Below are positions 25,235 through 33,701 of a DNA stretch of 64,000 nt, piece by piece (within the stretch, counting starts at the first letter, position 1; the number at the start of each line of letters is the position of its first letter). A program made the translations under genes and the position numbers. Source of the stretch: Tahibacter harae (lineage in GTDB: Bacteria; Pseudomonadota; Gammaproteobacteria; Xanthomonadales; Rhodanobacteraceae); contig NZ_JANFQO010000022.1 of the NCBI RefSeq assembly GCF_024437735.1, positions 1 through 64,000 on the forward strand. The letters are read 5' to 3'. The notes beneath the pieces are model-generated. The model was not told the DNA's origin, made no database searches, and saw only the letters and a program-made list of their open reading frames with translations.

Positions 25235-26256
25235 AGACCTTCGCCACTGCTGGCGCGCCCCATCTGCGCGCAGCGGCCAGCGTGCGCCGGGTCATGGCCG
25301 ATGTGCTGCTGGCCCTGCTGCCGGGTATTGCCGTCCATGTCTGGGCGTTCGGGCCGGGCCTGCTGTTGCAGCTCGGGCTCGCGGCCGGCTTCGCGCTGGC
25401 GTTCGAGGCCGCGCTGCTGCGCCTGCGCGGAGGGCCGGTGCGGGCCGGGCTGGAAGATCTGTCGGCCCTGGTCACGGCGGTACTTTTCGCCTTGTGCATT
25501 CCTCCGCTTTGTCCCTGGTGGGTGAGCGCGCTCGGCCTGCTGGCGGCGCTGGGCCTGGCCAAGCACGCCTACGGCGGACTGGGCGCGAATCTGTTCAATC
25601 CGGCCATGGTCGGCTATGCGGTGGTGCTGGTCGCATTTCCGCGCGAGCTGTCGCAATGGACCGGTGCCGGCCTGACGCCGCCGGACCTGGCTACCGCCGC
25701 GGCCGCCGTCTTCGCCGGCCAGCTGCCGCCGCACTGGGACACGCTGGCCTCGGCCACGCCGCTGGATGCGCTGCGCCAGGCCGCAGCGGCGCAGCGCACA
25801 TTGGCGGAGATCCGCAGCCAGCCGGTGTTCGGCCATGCAGGCGCCGCCGGCTGGGAATTGATCGCGCTGGCCTATGCCCTGGGCGGGCTGTATCTGCTCT
25901 GGCGCCGCGTGATCGGCTGGCAGGTGCCGGCCGGCGTGATCCTGAGCGTGCTGCTGCTGACCGGCGCGGCCTGGCTGTTCGATGCGGAACGCAATCCGCC
26001 GCCGCTGCAGCACCTGCTCAGCGGCGGCCTGATGCTGGCCGCCTGGTTCGTCGCCGCCGATCCGGTGACCGGTTGCACCTCGCCGCGCGGCCGCCTGCTG
26101 TTCGGCGCCGGCGTCGCGGTGCTGACCCTGGCCCTGCGCCGCTGGGGCCTGCACGCCGACGGCGTCGCCTTCGCCGTGCTGCTGATGAACGCCGCCGCGC
26201 CGCTGATCGACGAATTCACCCGGCCGCGCATCTACGGACACGGCCGGCATGACTGA
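25231..26256 (+). CDS. rnfD: Rnf complex membrane subunit D
   Basis: This is a 341-residue membrane protein with about nine or ten hydrophobic segments. It has PHLRAAASVRRVMADVLLALLPG at the start, the conserved NLFNPAMVGYAVVLVAFP (about 121), the covalent-FMN site LASATPLDALR (Thr about 176) and FVAADPVTGCTSPRGRLLFG near the end. RnfD carries FMN and links electron flow to ion translocation. It overlaps rnfC by 4 bp and rnfG by 8 bp, indicating translational coupling. Confidence 0.93.
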   Translation: MKTFATAGAPHLRAAASVRRVMADVLLALLPGIAVHVWAFGPGLLLQLGLAAGFALAFEAALLRLRGGPVRAGLEDLSALVTAVLFALCIPPLCPWWVSALGLLAALGLAKHAYGGLGANLFNPAMVGYAVVLVAFPRELSQWTGAGLTPPDLATAAAAVFAGQLPPHWDTLASATPLDALRQAAAAQRTLAEIRSQPVFGHAGAAGWELIALAYALGGLYLLWRRVIGWQVPAGVILSVLLLTGAAWLFDAERNPPPLQHLLSGGLMLAAWFVAADPVTGCTSPRGRLLFGAGVAVLTLALRRWGLHADGVAFAVLLMNAAAPLIDEFTRPRIYGHGRHD

Positions 26257-26860
26257 GCCACGCCGGCCGCTGCACTACCTGGTCCTGAGCGCCGTCTGCG
26301 CGCTGGCGCTGCTGGCCGCCGCGCTGTACAGCCACGGCCGCATCGCCCGCGCCCGCCACCAGCTGGCCCTGGACGCGCTGGCCGGCGTGCTGCCGCGCGA
26401 CAGCTACGACAACGATCCGCTGCGCGACCGCATCCTGCTCACGCATCCGGCCCTGGGCAGCGCCGCGCCGCTGCCGCTGCTGCGGGCGCGCCGCGGCGGT
26501 GCGCCGGCCGCGCTGGTGGTCGAGGCCGTGGCGCAGGGCTATGCCGGCCCCATCCGCCTGCATGTGGGCATAGCCCGCGACGGCCGCGTGCTCGGCGTGC
26601 GCGTGCTGAGCCAGCAGGAAACGCCGGGCCTGGGCGATGCATTCCAGCGCGACGGCGGCTACTGGCTGGGCCGTTTCGACGGCCGCTCGCTGCAGGATCC
26701 CGTCCCCGAAGGCTGGCGCCTGCGCCGCGACGGCGGCGAGTTCGATCAGTTCGCCGGTGCCACGGTCACGCCGCGCGCGATCGTACTGCGCCTGCGCGAT
26801 GTGCTGCAGGCCTATGCCCAGGACGGCGAACAATGGTTCGCACAGCCGGCCCAGCCTTGA
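26249..26860 (+). CDS. rnfG: Rnf complex subunit G (periplasmic FMN protein)
   Basis: This is a 203-residue protein with one N-terminal membrane helix (LVLSAVCALALLAAALYS) and a periplasmic FMN-binding domain. GYAGPIRLHVGIARDGRVLGVRVLSQQETPGLGD is followed by the flavinylation motif FAGATVTPRAIV (Thr about 171). FMN should be attached by ApbE. It overlaps rnfD by 8 bp. Confidence 0.93.
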   Translation: MTEPRRPLHYLVLSAVCALALLAAALYSHGRIARARHQLALDALAGVLPRDSYDNDPLRDRILLTHPALGSAAPLPLLRARRGGAPAALVVEAVAQGYAGPIRLHVGIARDGRVLGVRVLSQQETPGLGDAFQRDGGYWLGRFDGRSLQDPVPEGWRLRRDGGEFDQFAGATVTPRAIVLRLRDVLQAYAQDGEQWFAQPAQP

Positions 26861-26960
26861 TGCGGTCCTTGCACACCGGCCCCGTGGACGCCGCGAGCCC
26901 TCCGCGGCCGATCCGCTCAGCCGCGCTGCGCCCCCTCAGCCCGGCGCCGCGCCCCGCACC

Positions 26961-26966
26961 TACAAT
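26961..26966 (+). promoter_or_regulatory. -10 box TACAAT 5 nt upstream of the RnfE-like start
   Basis: TACAAT ends 5 nt before the ATG at 26972 and no ribosome site is present. The arrangement copies that of rnfC and implies a second, possibly leaderless, transcript. No clear -35 hexamer was found. Confidence 0.4.
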
Positions 26967-26971
26967 CCGCC

Positions 26972-27521
26972 CATGCCCGCCCATCCGCTGATCGCCCCCG
27001 CCCTGCTCGCCCTGGCGCCCTTGCTGCTGCTCACCGCCAACCCGCGCACCGGCGTGGCGCCGGCCCTGGCCGTGCTGCCCTTGTTCGGCACGCTGCAATT
27101 GCTGCTGATGCTGCTGCCGCGCGTACTGCGCCGCGACGCCTTCAGCGCCGCCGTGGTCGCCGCCACCGCGACGGCCTGCACGAGCTGGGTGCTGGGCGCG
27201 CAGCAGCCGTATGCACAGGCGCAGCTGGCCCAGTTCCTGCCGGTGCTCGCGGCCAATGCCGCCTGGTGGCAGCTGGCGCGCAGCGACGAACCGCCGTGGC
27301 GCCTGTTCGCCCTCAGCCTGCTGCTGGCCGCCGCGCCCTGGCTGCTGATCCTGCTGCGCGCGGCACTGGAAGAAGCGCTGCGCTGGCTGCCCGCGGCCGG
27401 TCCCGGCCTGGGCCGGCTGCTGCATTCGGCGCCGCTGCAGCTGATGCTCGCCGCCGCCCTGGTCGCACTGGGCCAATATCTGCGCCACCGTTACGCCGCC
27501 CCGGAAACCCCAACCGCATGA
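26972..27521 (+). CDS. Divergent RnfE/NqrDE-like integral membrane protein
   Basis: This is a 182-residue protein with about five or six hydrophobic segments, in the place where rnfE normally follows rnfG. Spaced similarity to the RnfA/RnfE-NqrD/E family can be followed: NPRTGVAPALAVLPLFGTLQLLLM resembles the first NP-x-L-x-x-GLCP region, AQFLPVLAANAAWWQLARSDEP resembles the IFIPLIVVNCAILGRAEAF motif, and LLRAALEEAL resembles the GAIREIL segment. The usual TTS and NC residues are replaced and the protein is shorter than typical RnfE (about 200-230). It may be a degenerate or reduced RnfE. It ends in an ATGA overlap with nth, and GC composition matches its neighbours. Confidence 0.6.
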
Positions 27522-28171
27522 ACAATGCCAAACGTGCGGAAATCTTCCGCCGCCTGCGCGAACTCAATCCGCAGCCGACCACCGAGCTGGAATACACCAC
27601 GCCGTTCGAACTGCTGGTCGCCGTGACCCTGTCGGCCCAGGCCACCGACGTGGGCGTGAACAAGGCCACGCGGCGCCTGTTCCCGGTCGCCAACACGCCC
27701 CGGGCGATACTGGACCTGGGCGAAGAAGGCCTGAAGAAATACATATCCACTATTGGCCTCTACAACGCCAAAGCCAAGAACGTGATCGCCACCTGCCGCA
27801 TCCTGCTGGAGCAGTACGGCGGCGAAGTGCCGCAGACGCGCGAGGAACTGGAAGCGCTGCCCGGCGTGGGCCGCAAGACCGCCAACGTGGTGCTGAACAC
27901 GGCCTACGGCCAGCCCACCATCGCGGTGGACACGCATATCTTCCGCGTCGCCAACCGCACCGGCCTGGCCAAGGGCGCCACAGTGCGCGCGGTGGAAGAC
28001 AAGCTGGAAAAAACCACGCCGGCGGAATTCAGGCAGGACGCCCACCACTGGCTGATCCTGCACGGCCGCTACGTGTGCAAGGCGCGCAAGCCCGACTGCC
28101 CCGCCTGCGTCATCCGCGATCTGTGCGAATACCCGGACAAGACGCCGCCGGCCGCGGCGAAAACGGTATAA
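27518..28171 (+). CDS. nth: Endonuclease III (DNA glycosylase/AP lyase)
   Basis: This is a 217-residue protein. The helix-hairpin-helix LPGVGRKTANVVL contains the catalytic lysine (about 120), VDTHIFRVANR holds the catalytic aspartate (about 138), and the C-terminal Cys-x6-Cys-x2-Cys-x5-Cys (CKARKPDCPACVIRDLC) binds the [4Fe-4S] cluster. It removes oxidised pyrimidines. It overlaps the RnfE-like gene by 4 bp; rnf-nth linkage is conserved in gammaproteobacteria. Confidence 0.97.
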   Translation: MNNAKRAEIFRRLRELNPQPTTELEYTTPFELLVAVTLSAQATDVGVNKATRRLFPVANTPRAILDLGEEGLKKYISTIGLYNAKAKNVIATCRILLEQYGGEVPQTREELEALPGVGRKTANVVLNTAYGQPTIAVDTHIFRVANRTGLAKGATVRAVEDKLEKTTPAEFRQDAHHWLILHGRYVCKARKPDCPACVIRDLCEYPDKTPPAAAKTV

Positions 28172-28254
28172 GTACAGGAGTCCTCGCTACTTCGGCCGCC
28201 GCGGGCGGGGTGTTGCAATCTCACCACCTTCTTCTACAGCCCGCGAAGATTTCC

Positions 28255-29436
28255 ATGACCGAAGCACTATCGCCCCGCCTGCCGCCCGCCGCCGTCCGCT
28301 CCGCGCTGGGCCTTGCCCTGGCCCTCGCGCTGACCGCGCCGGCCCAGGCCTATGACCTGCTCAACGAGTGGCCGACCAAGTTCAAGACCAAGTCCGGCGT
28401 CGAATTCGGCACCCGCGCCACGCTGCAGTACGACACCAACCATTTCTCCGACGACACCCTGCCCAACGGTACGGCGCGCTTCGAGGACCTGGAAACCTGG
28501 CGGCGCAAGGAGGTCTATCTCTACGCGCGCAAGAGCGGCTCCTGGGAACTGGCCGCGGGCTACGATTTCCAGTCCAAGCTCTGGGTCGACGCCTATCTGC
28601 GCCTGTTCAACAAGGAGATCGGCGACTTCCGCATCGGCCAGATCAAGACGCCGGTGGGCTTCGACGAAGGCGCCATCGGCTCGGGCTCGACCACGTTCAT
28701 GGAGCGCGCGCTGGCCGTGCAGGCCGTGAACCAGGGCCGCCGCATCGGCCTGGACTGGACTTACGAGAAAATCCCGGGCTGGCTGCTCAATGCGGGCTTC
28801 TTCAGCGGCGGCGATCTCAACGGCGACAACGATGGCACCACCTGGGCCGCGCGCGCGGTCTACAACCCGGTCAAGACCGAGGACAGCGTGGTGCACCTGG
28901 GCATCGCCGGCTCCATCGAGGACCGCGACGACGAAGTCGCCCGCATCCGCGCCCGCCCCGAGGCCAACCTGACCGCGATCCGCCTGGTCGACACCGGCAA
29001 TCTCAGCCGCACCGAGCAGATCCGCCGCTTCGGCCTGGAAGGTGCCTGGGCGCAGGGGCCGTTCTCGCTGCAGGCCGAATACCTGACCATCGGCGCCGAA
29101 CGGCGCAACGCGGCGGATTTCAGCGGCAAGGGCGCCTACGCCTATGCCAGCTGGGTGCTGACCGGCGAGAACCGGCCGTACAAGAGCGGCGCCTTTTCCA
29201 ACGTCAAGCCGAAGAACAGCTACGGCGCGGTGGAAGCGGCACTGCGCTTCTCCACCCTGGACCTCAACGACGGCCTGACCCGCGGCGGCAAACAGCACGA
29301 CTGGACGCTGGGCCTGAACTGGTACCTGGGCCAGCACATCAAGCTGCAGGCCAACTACATCCGCGCCTTCAGCGATCGCGGCAATCTCTCGCTGGATCCC
29401 AAGATCACGGAGCTGCGCGCGCAGGTTTATTTCTGA
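28255..29436 (+). CDS. OprO/OprP-type (phosphate-selective) outer-membrane porin
   Basis: This is a 393-residue outer-membrane barrel. The signal peptide ends near PAQA-YDL. Barrel features include YDTNHFSDD, RRKEVYLYARKSGSWELAAGYDFQ, DFRIGQIKTPVGFDEGAIGSGST and a C-terminal strand ending AQVYF. This is the porin O/P family; substrate is not certain, since members also pass polyphosphate or other anions. The ATG at 28255 lies 83 nt behind nth. No Pho box was found in that gap. If phosphate-selective, it would complement the DUF47-pit pair at 12-14 kb. Confidence 0.82.
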   Translation: MTEALSPRLPPAAVRSALGLALALALTAPAQAYDLLNEWPTKFKTKSGVEFGTRATLQYDTNHFSDDTLPNGTARFEDLETWRRKEVYLYARKSGSWELAAGYDFQSKLWVDAYLRLFNKEIGDFRIGQIKTPVGFDEGAIGSGSTTFMERALAVQAVNQGRRIGLDWTYEKIPGWLLNAGFFSGGDLNGDNDGTTWAARAVYNPVKTEDSVVHLGIAGSIEDRDDEVARIRARPEANLTAIRLVDTGNLSRTEQIRRFGLEGAWAQGPFSLQAEYLTIGAERRNAADFSGKGAYAYASWVLTGENRPYKSGAFSNVKPKNSYGAVEAALRFSTLDLNDGLTRGGKQHDWTLGLNWYLGQHIKLQANYIRAFSDRGNLSLDPKITELRAQVYF

Positions 29437-29512
29437 ACGATTGCGGGATTCGTACGCTGCCGCACTGGCCGCGGCGGGGCGGCACGCAGCGGGGATCCGG
29501 GATTGGCAATGA

Positions 29513-29555
29513 CATCGGCGGCGGCAGGATCTTATCGGGCTTGCCGCCGCCGATG
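29513..29555. repeat. Perfect 14-bp inverted repeat downstream of the porin gene
   Basis: CATCGGCGGCGGCA (29513-29526) pairs exactly with 29542-29555 around a 15-nt loop, 77 nt past the porin stop. There is no T-run on either side, so it is either a transcript end stabiliser or a REP-like element. Confidence 0.6.
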
Positions 29556-29968
29556 GCGTTTCGCTGCGCCTGTACCGCCTCGCCTGCCGCCACTGCCCCG
29601 AACCTGGATCAAGAGTCCACACCCGCGCCCCGCATCCCGAATCATCCTCAATCCCGAATCCCCGCCCCACTGTGCAATTCCCGCCTTTCCGCAAGGCACT
29701 GCAACCTTCTCCTTCCCGCCGGGCACAGACATCGCTCACCATCGGCGGCATCGCAGGTTCTTAACCGGCATATCGGTATGAAAGAATTTGCGTGACCGCC
29801 CGGTCTGCTAGTCCAAGCTGACGCGCTGCAGTGCAACAAATCCACGTTGCCGCAGCGCGCCGGCCTACTGTCTGCGCGCCAGCACGAACGGAGGGCAGAA
29901 CCCCGGCACACCGGCAGGTTCTCCGGCTTCTGGCGCGTTACTGCTGCATGTCGCAGCCGTTACCCCTG

Positions 29969-29984
29969 CGGGCGGAAACGCCCG
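29969..29984 (+). promoter_or_regulatory. GAAA-tetraloop hairpin in the hvfA leader
   Basis: CGGGCG (29969-29974) and CGCCCG (29979-29984) close a GAAA loop, a stable GNRA hairpin. It ends 8 nt before the GGAGA ribosome site of hvfA. It could stabilise the leader or tune translation; this is inference. Confidence 0.4.
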
Positions 29985-30004
29985 TCCACCACGGAGAACT
30001 TGCA

Positions 30005-30526
30005 ATGTCCACCAAGATTGCGAAACCGCTGACGCTCGCTCTCGGCACCGCTTTCATCGGCACCCTGTCGCTGTCGCAGATGGCCAGCGCCGACACGGCC
30101 TTCCAGCTCAACCAGCTCGCCAGCGGCTACATGGCCACCGGCTTCGGCGAAGGCAAGTGCGGCGAAGGCAAGTGCGGCGAGGGCAAGTGCGGCATGGCCA
30201 AGATGGACACCAACAAGGACGGCTCGGTCTCCAAGGCCGAATTCGACGCCGCCAAGGGCCAGCACTTCGACAAGATCGACACCGACAAGAACGGTTCGCT
30301 GAGCCAGGCCGAGATCGACGCCCACCACAAGGCCATGGGCGCCGAAGGCAAGTGCGGCGAAGGCAAGTGCGGCGGCGACGCCAAGAAGGCGAAGGAAGGT
30401 TCCTGCGGCGGCGACAAGAAGGCCAAGGAAGGTTCCTGTGGCGGCGACAAGAAGGGCAAGGAAGGCTCCTGCGGCGGCGACGCCAAGAAGGGCAAGGAAG
30501 GTTCCTGCGGCGGCCACGCTTCCTGA
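30005..30526 (+). CDS. hvfA: HvfA-type RiPP metallophore precursor with EF-hand insertion
   Basis: This is a 173-residue secreted precursor. A signal peptide (about 1-29, ending MASA) is followed by three contiguous EGKCG motifs (Cys52, 57, 62). Two canonical EF-hand loops come next, [12 protein letters not shown] (68-79) and [12 protein letters not shown] (92-103). Then come two more EGKCG (Cys117, 122) and four EGSCGG units (Cys134, 145, 156, 168) separated by Lys/Asp/Ala/Gly spacers. All nine cysteines lie in these motifs. In Haemophilus HvfA and related bufferins, EGKCG cysteines are modified by an MNIO enzyme to oxazolone/thioamide groups that bind copper; the same is inferred here. GGAGA lies 7 nt before the ATG. 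hvfB begins 8 nt after the stop. Confidence 0.88.
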   Translation: MSTKIAKPLTLALGTAFIGTLSLSQMASADTAFQLNQLASGYMATGFGEGKCGEGKCGEGKCGMAKMDTNKDGSVSKAEFDAAKGQHFDKIDTDKNGSLSQAEIDAHHKAMGAEGKCGEGKCGGDAKKAKEGSCGGDKKAKEGSCGGDKKGKEGSCGGDAKKGKEGSCGGHAS

Positions 30527-30534
30527 GACCCGCC

Positions 30535-31413
30535 ATGAGCCCGCGCTCACTTCCCTGCGGCGCGGGCCTGGGCCTGCGGCGGGCCCTGCTGGGCCCGCTT
30601 GCCGACCACGGCTATCCCGCGGCCGCCGCCCCGGCGGCCGCGATCGATTTCTTCGAGATCGCGCCGGAAAACTGGATCAATGTCGGCGGCGCCCTGGGGC
30701 GCAAGCTGCGCAGCTATACCGAACGTCACGCCTTTGCCTGTCACGGGCTCTCGCTGAGCCTGGGCGGCCCGGAGCCGCTGGACGAAACCCTCCTGGTGAA
30801 GATCCGCCGCCTGCTCGATGCCCACGGCATCGCGCAGTACAGCGAGCACCTGTCCTACTGCTCCGACGACGGCCACCTGTACGACCTGATGCCGATTCCG
30901 TTCACCCGCGCCGCGGTGGACTGGGCCGCCGCGCGGGTGCGCCGCACGCAGGACCTGCTCGGCCGCCGCATCGCCATCGAAAACGTGTCCTACTACGCCG
31001 CGCCGGGACGCGAGATGGACGAGGCCGACTTCGTGCGCGAAGTGGTGCAGGCCGCCGACTGCGACCTGTTGCTGGACATCAACAACATCTACGTCAACAG
31101 CATCAACCACGGCTATGACGCCGAGACTTTCCTCGACGCCATGCCGGGCGATCGCATCGCCTATTTCCACGTCGCCGGGCACTACGACGAGGAACCCGGC
31201 CTGAAAGTGGATACCCACGGCGCAGCCGTGATCGACCCGGTCTGGCGCCTGCTGGAACGCGCCTACGCCCGCTTCGGCCCGCGCCCCACCCTGCTGGAAC
31301 GCGATTTCAATTTCCCGCCGCTGGCCGAACTCACGGCCGAGCTGGAACACATCCGCCGCCTGCAGCGCGCCGGCGCCGGCACCGCCGGGGAGCGTCATGT
31401 CGCCGCTGGCTGA
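30535..31413 (+). CDS. hvfB: MNIO (DUF692) family RiPP-modifying iron enzyme, HvfB-like
   Basis: This is a 292-residue TIM-barrel multinuclear non-heme iron oxidative enzyme. The metal-ligand pattern of the family is complete: [10 protein letters not shown] (His70), SEHLSYC (His105), AIENVSYY (Glu149), [16 protein letters not shown] (Asp181, Asn184, His192), FHVAGHYDE (His212, His216), VDTHG (Asp226, His228) and LLERDFNFP (Glu255). Relatives include MbnB and HvfB, which oxidise cysteine residues of precursor peptides. The enzyme is cytosolic and should act on hvfA before export. It overlaps hvfC by 17 bp, consistent with a stoichiometric HvfB-HvfC complex. Confidence 0.93.
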   Translation: MSPRSLPCGAGLGLRRALLGPLADHGYPAAAAPAAAIDFFEIAPENWINVGGALGRKLRSYTERHAFACHGLSLSLGGPEPLDETLLVKIRRLLDAHGIAQYSEHLSYCSDDGHLYDLMPIPFTRAAVDWAAARVRRTQDLLGRRIAIENVSYYAAPGREMDEADFVREVVQAADCDLLLDINNIYVNSINHGYDAETFLDAMPGDRIAYFHVAGHYDEEPGLKVDTHGAAVIDPVWRLLERAYARFGPRPTLLERDFNFPPLAELTAELEHIRRLQRAGAGTAGERHVAAG

Positions 31414-32161
31414 ATTGCACGCGCTGCAGCGCGATTTCGCCGCCTGCATACGCCAGCCCGAGCGCGCGGACCTGCCGCCCGGCGTCGCCGCCCGGCGCAT
31501 GCAGGTCTACCGCGAGCTGTTCTTCAACAATGTGGAAGGATTGCTTTCGAGCAATTTTCCGGTGATACGCACCTTGTACGGCGAGGACGACTGGCTGGCC
31601 CTGGTCGGCGTGTTCCTGCGCGAGCACCGCGCGCAGACGCCGCTGTTTCCGGAGCTGGGACGGGAATTCCTGCGCTTCGTGCAGAACCGCGCCGAGGCCG
31701 GCTGCGCCGATCCGCCGTTCCTGACCGAGCTGGCGCATTACGAATGGGCCGAGCTGGCGCTGTCGCTGGACGAGCAGGAAATCGGCGATCTGCCGCACGA
31801 CCCTCGCGGCGACGTGGTCGAAGGCGTGCCCGTGGTCTCGCCGCTGGCCTGGCCCCTGGGCTACCGCTTCCCGGTGCACCGCATACGCCCGGACTTCCGC
31901 CCCGACGACGCGCCGGCCGAGCCGACCTTGCTGCTGCTCGTGCGCGGCCGCGACGACGAAGTGCGCTTCCTGGAGATCAATGCGCTGACCGCGGCCTTGC
32001 TCGAACGCCTGCAGGCCAATACCGGGGCCAGCGGCGGCGCGGTGCTGGATGCGCTGCTGGCCGAGGTTGCCCCGGCGAACGCCGACGCACTGCGCCCGGC
32101 CGGCCGCGCCATCCTGCGCGACCTGCACCAGCGCGCCGCCCTGCTCGGCACGCGGCGCTGA
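31397..32161 (+). CDS. hvfC: HvfC-like RiPP maturation partner (DUF2063)
   Basis: This is a 254-residue protein with an N-terminal DUF2063 domain: [47 protein letters not shown], and [19 protein letters not shown]. This domain binds the MNIO enzyme and presents the precursor. A second alpha/beta domain (about 165-254) completes the family's usual length. It starts inside hvfB with GGGGAG 4 nt before its ATG. Confidence 0.9.
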   Translation: MSPLAELHALQRDFAACIRQPERADLPPGVAARRMQVYRELFFNNVEGLLSSNFPVIRTLYGEDDWLALVGVFLREHRAQTPLFPELGREFLRFVQNRAEAGCADPPFLTELAHYEWAELALSLDEQEIGDLPHDPRGDVVEGVPVVSPLAWPLGYRFPVHRIRPDFRPDDAPAEPTLLLLVRGRDDEVRFLEINALTAALLERLQANTGASGGAVLDALLAEVAPANADALRPAGRAILRDLHQRAALLGTRR

Positions 32162-32192
32162 GGAAAAAATCCAGTCTGCGGCGAAAGCAAGC

Positions 32193-32237
32193 GCGGCCTG
32201 CAGCGGTCCTTGAAGCATCTCCCACGCCGCAGGCCGC
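32193..32237 (+). promoter_or_regulatory. Hairpin overlapping the hvfX ribosome-binding region
   Basis: GCGGCCTGC (32193-32201) pairs perfectly with GCAGGCCGC (32229-32237). The downstream arm contains the only Shine-Dalgarno-like AGG before the hvfX ATG (32244), so pairing would hide it. It might lower translation of the membrane component relative to the soluble genes. Confidence 0.4.
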
Positions 32238-32243
32238 TTCGCC

Positions 32244-32906
32244 ATGACCGCACCGTTCGCCCGTCTGATCACGCTCTGGGAACTCCTGGTTTCGCGCCTG
32301 CAGGGCATGGCCGAAGTGATTCCGCCGGCCGTGCTGCGCCTGGTCATGGGCTGGGAGTTCTACGAATCCGGCCTGGAGAAACTGCACGGCGACAACTGGT
32401 TCGCCGATATCCAGGGCAAGTTCCCCTGGCCGTTCAGCGTGATCCCGACGGACCTGTCCTGGCAGCTGGCGACCGGGTTCGAGATCGTCGGCGCGCTGAT
32501 GCTGTGGCTGGGCCTGGGCACGCGCTTTTTCGCCTTTTCCCTGGTGTTTCTCACCTTCGTCGCGACGGCGGCCGTGCACTGGCCGGACATGTGGAGCATG
32601 TGGGGCGACCTGCTCAAGGGCTATTCCGTCAGCGATGCCGGCCACGGCAATTTCAAGCTGCCGCTGCTGTTCGTCATCATGCTGCTGCCGCTGATCTTCG
32701 GCGGTCCCGGCAAGCTCAGCCTGGATCACGTGCTCGCGCGCCGCCTGGGCACGGCGCAGCCCGCGGCGGTGAGCGACCTGTGGGCCTGGGCGCTGGCCCT
32801 GGCAGTGCTCGGGCTGCCTTTCCTGATGCTGATTCCGAAGCTGGGCTTCGCCCTGCTCGCCACGGCGGCGGCGCTGGCCGTCGCGGCGCGCTGGCTGCGC
32901 AGCTGA
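32244..32906 (+). CDS. hvfX: DoxX-family membrane protein of the hvf locus (HvfX/HvfD-like)
   Basis: This is a 220-residue protein with four to six membrane helices. The DoxX signature includes [22 protein letters not shown] and [27 protein letters not shown]. DoxX-type proteins are standard partners in hvf/buf loci and have been proposed to take part in copper-binding RiPP maturation or membrane redox steps; the exact role is unknown. It is separated from hvfC by 82 nt with a hairpin and closes the locus before rnt. Confidence 0.85.
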   Translation: MTAPFARLITLWELLVSRLQGMAEVIPPAVLRLVMGWEFYESGLEKLHGDNWFADIQGKFPWPFSVIPTDLSWQLATGFEIVGALMLWLGLGTRFFAFSLVFLTFVATAAVHWPDMWSMWGDLLKGYSVSDAGHGNFKLPLLFVIMLLPLIFGGPGKLSLDHVLARRLGTAQPAAVSDLWAWALALAVLGLPFLMLIPKLGFALLATAAALAVAARWLRS

Positions 32907-32950
32907 ACGCAGGCGCGCACACAGTCATGGGCGGCCACGGAATCATCCGG

Positions 32951-32956
32951 TATCCT
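32951..32956 (+). promoter_or_regulatory. -10 box TATCCT 6 nt upstream of rnt
   Basis: TATCCT ends 6 nt before the ATG at 32963, and no ribosome site lies between. This is the third case in the window of the same spacing and suggests a leaderless rnt transcript. Confidence 0.4.
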
Positions 32957-32962
32957 GCCGCC

Positions 32963-33652
32963 ATGTCCGACGCCAAATCCGTCAATTTCGCCCAGCGTTT
33001 CCGCGGTTTCCTGCCCGTCGTCGTCGACGTGGAAACCGGCGGATTCGACCCCGATCGCGATGCGCTGCTGGAAATCGCCGCCGTCGCCATCCGCATGGAT
33101 GCCGACGGCTGGCTGCATCCCGAGCCGGTCATTTCCACTCACGTGGTGCCGTTTCCCGGCGCGAACATCGACCCGCGCGCACTGGAGATCACCGGCATCG
33201 ATCCCACCCATCCCTTCCGCGCCGCGCTGGACGAGAAGGAAGCGCTGGACCACATCTTCCGCCCCGTGCGCAAGGCCATGCGCGAAGCCGACTGCCAGCG
33301 CGCCATCCTGGTCGGCCACAACGCCTCGTTCGACCTGAGCTTCCTCAATGCGGCCATCCGCCGCACCGGACACAAACGCAGCCCCTTCCACTTGTTCAGC
33401 TGTTTCGACACCGCCACGCTGGCCGGCCTGGCCTACGGCCAGACCGTGCTGTCCAAGGCGCTGACCGCGGCCGGCTTCGACTGGGACAGCAACGAAGCGC
33501 ACTCGGCCGTCTACGACACCGAGCAGACCGCGCGCCTGTTCTGCCGCATCGTCAACCGCTGGAAGGCCATGGAAGACGCCTACCGCGCCGCCGGCGGCGA
33601 CGCCCTGCCGGCGTTGCTGGGCACGGCGGCCGACAGCGTCGCCGTGGCTTGA
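32963..33652 (+). CDS. rnt: Ribonuclease T
   Basis: This is a 229-residue DEDDh exonuclease. Exo I is [24 protein letters not shown] (Asp and Glu at about 20-22), Exo II is [17 protein letters not shown] (Asp about 121), and Exo III is [16 protein letters not shown] (His, Asp about 178-183). Basic/aromatic surface segments match RNase T and not the DnaQ proofreading subunit. It trims 3' ends of tRNA and other stable RNAs. The start lacks a ribosome site and may be leaderless. Confidence 0.93.
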   Translation: MSDAKSVNFAQRFRGFLPVVVDVETGGFDPDRDALLEIAAVAIRMDADGWLHPEPVISTHVVPFPGANIDPRALEITGIDPTHPFRAALDEKEALDHIFRPVRKAMREADCQRAILVGHNASFDLSFLNAAIRRTGHKRSPFHLFSCFDTATLAGLAYGQTVLSKALTAAGFDWDSNEAHSAVYDTEQTARLFCRIVNRWKAMEDAYRAAGGDALPALLGTAADSVAVA

Positions 33653-33701
33653 GGCCGGCCGCCGCCGCCCTCACCTGCCGCAGCAGCCCACGGACACCGC
33701 C

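Larger units (their letters stand above)
29437..30004. other. 568-bp intergenic region between the porin and the hvf locus
   Basis: I see no gene here. It contains a long hairpin (29513-29555), two CCGAATC copies of a dispersed 7-bp repeat (29637-29643, 29654-29660), a more AT-rich stretch around 29755-29800 that may hold the hvf promoter, and a short hairpin just ahead of the hvfA ribosome site (29969-29984). No copper-regulator operator I know could be recognised. Confidence 0.45.
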
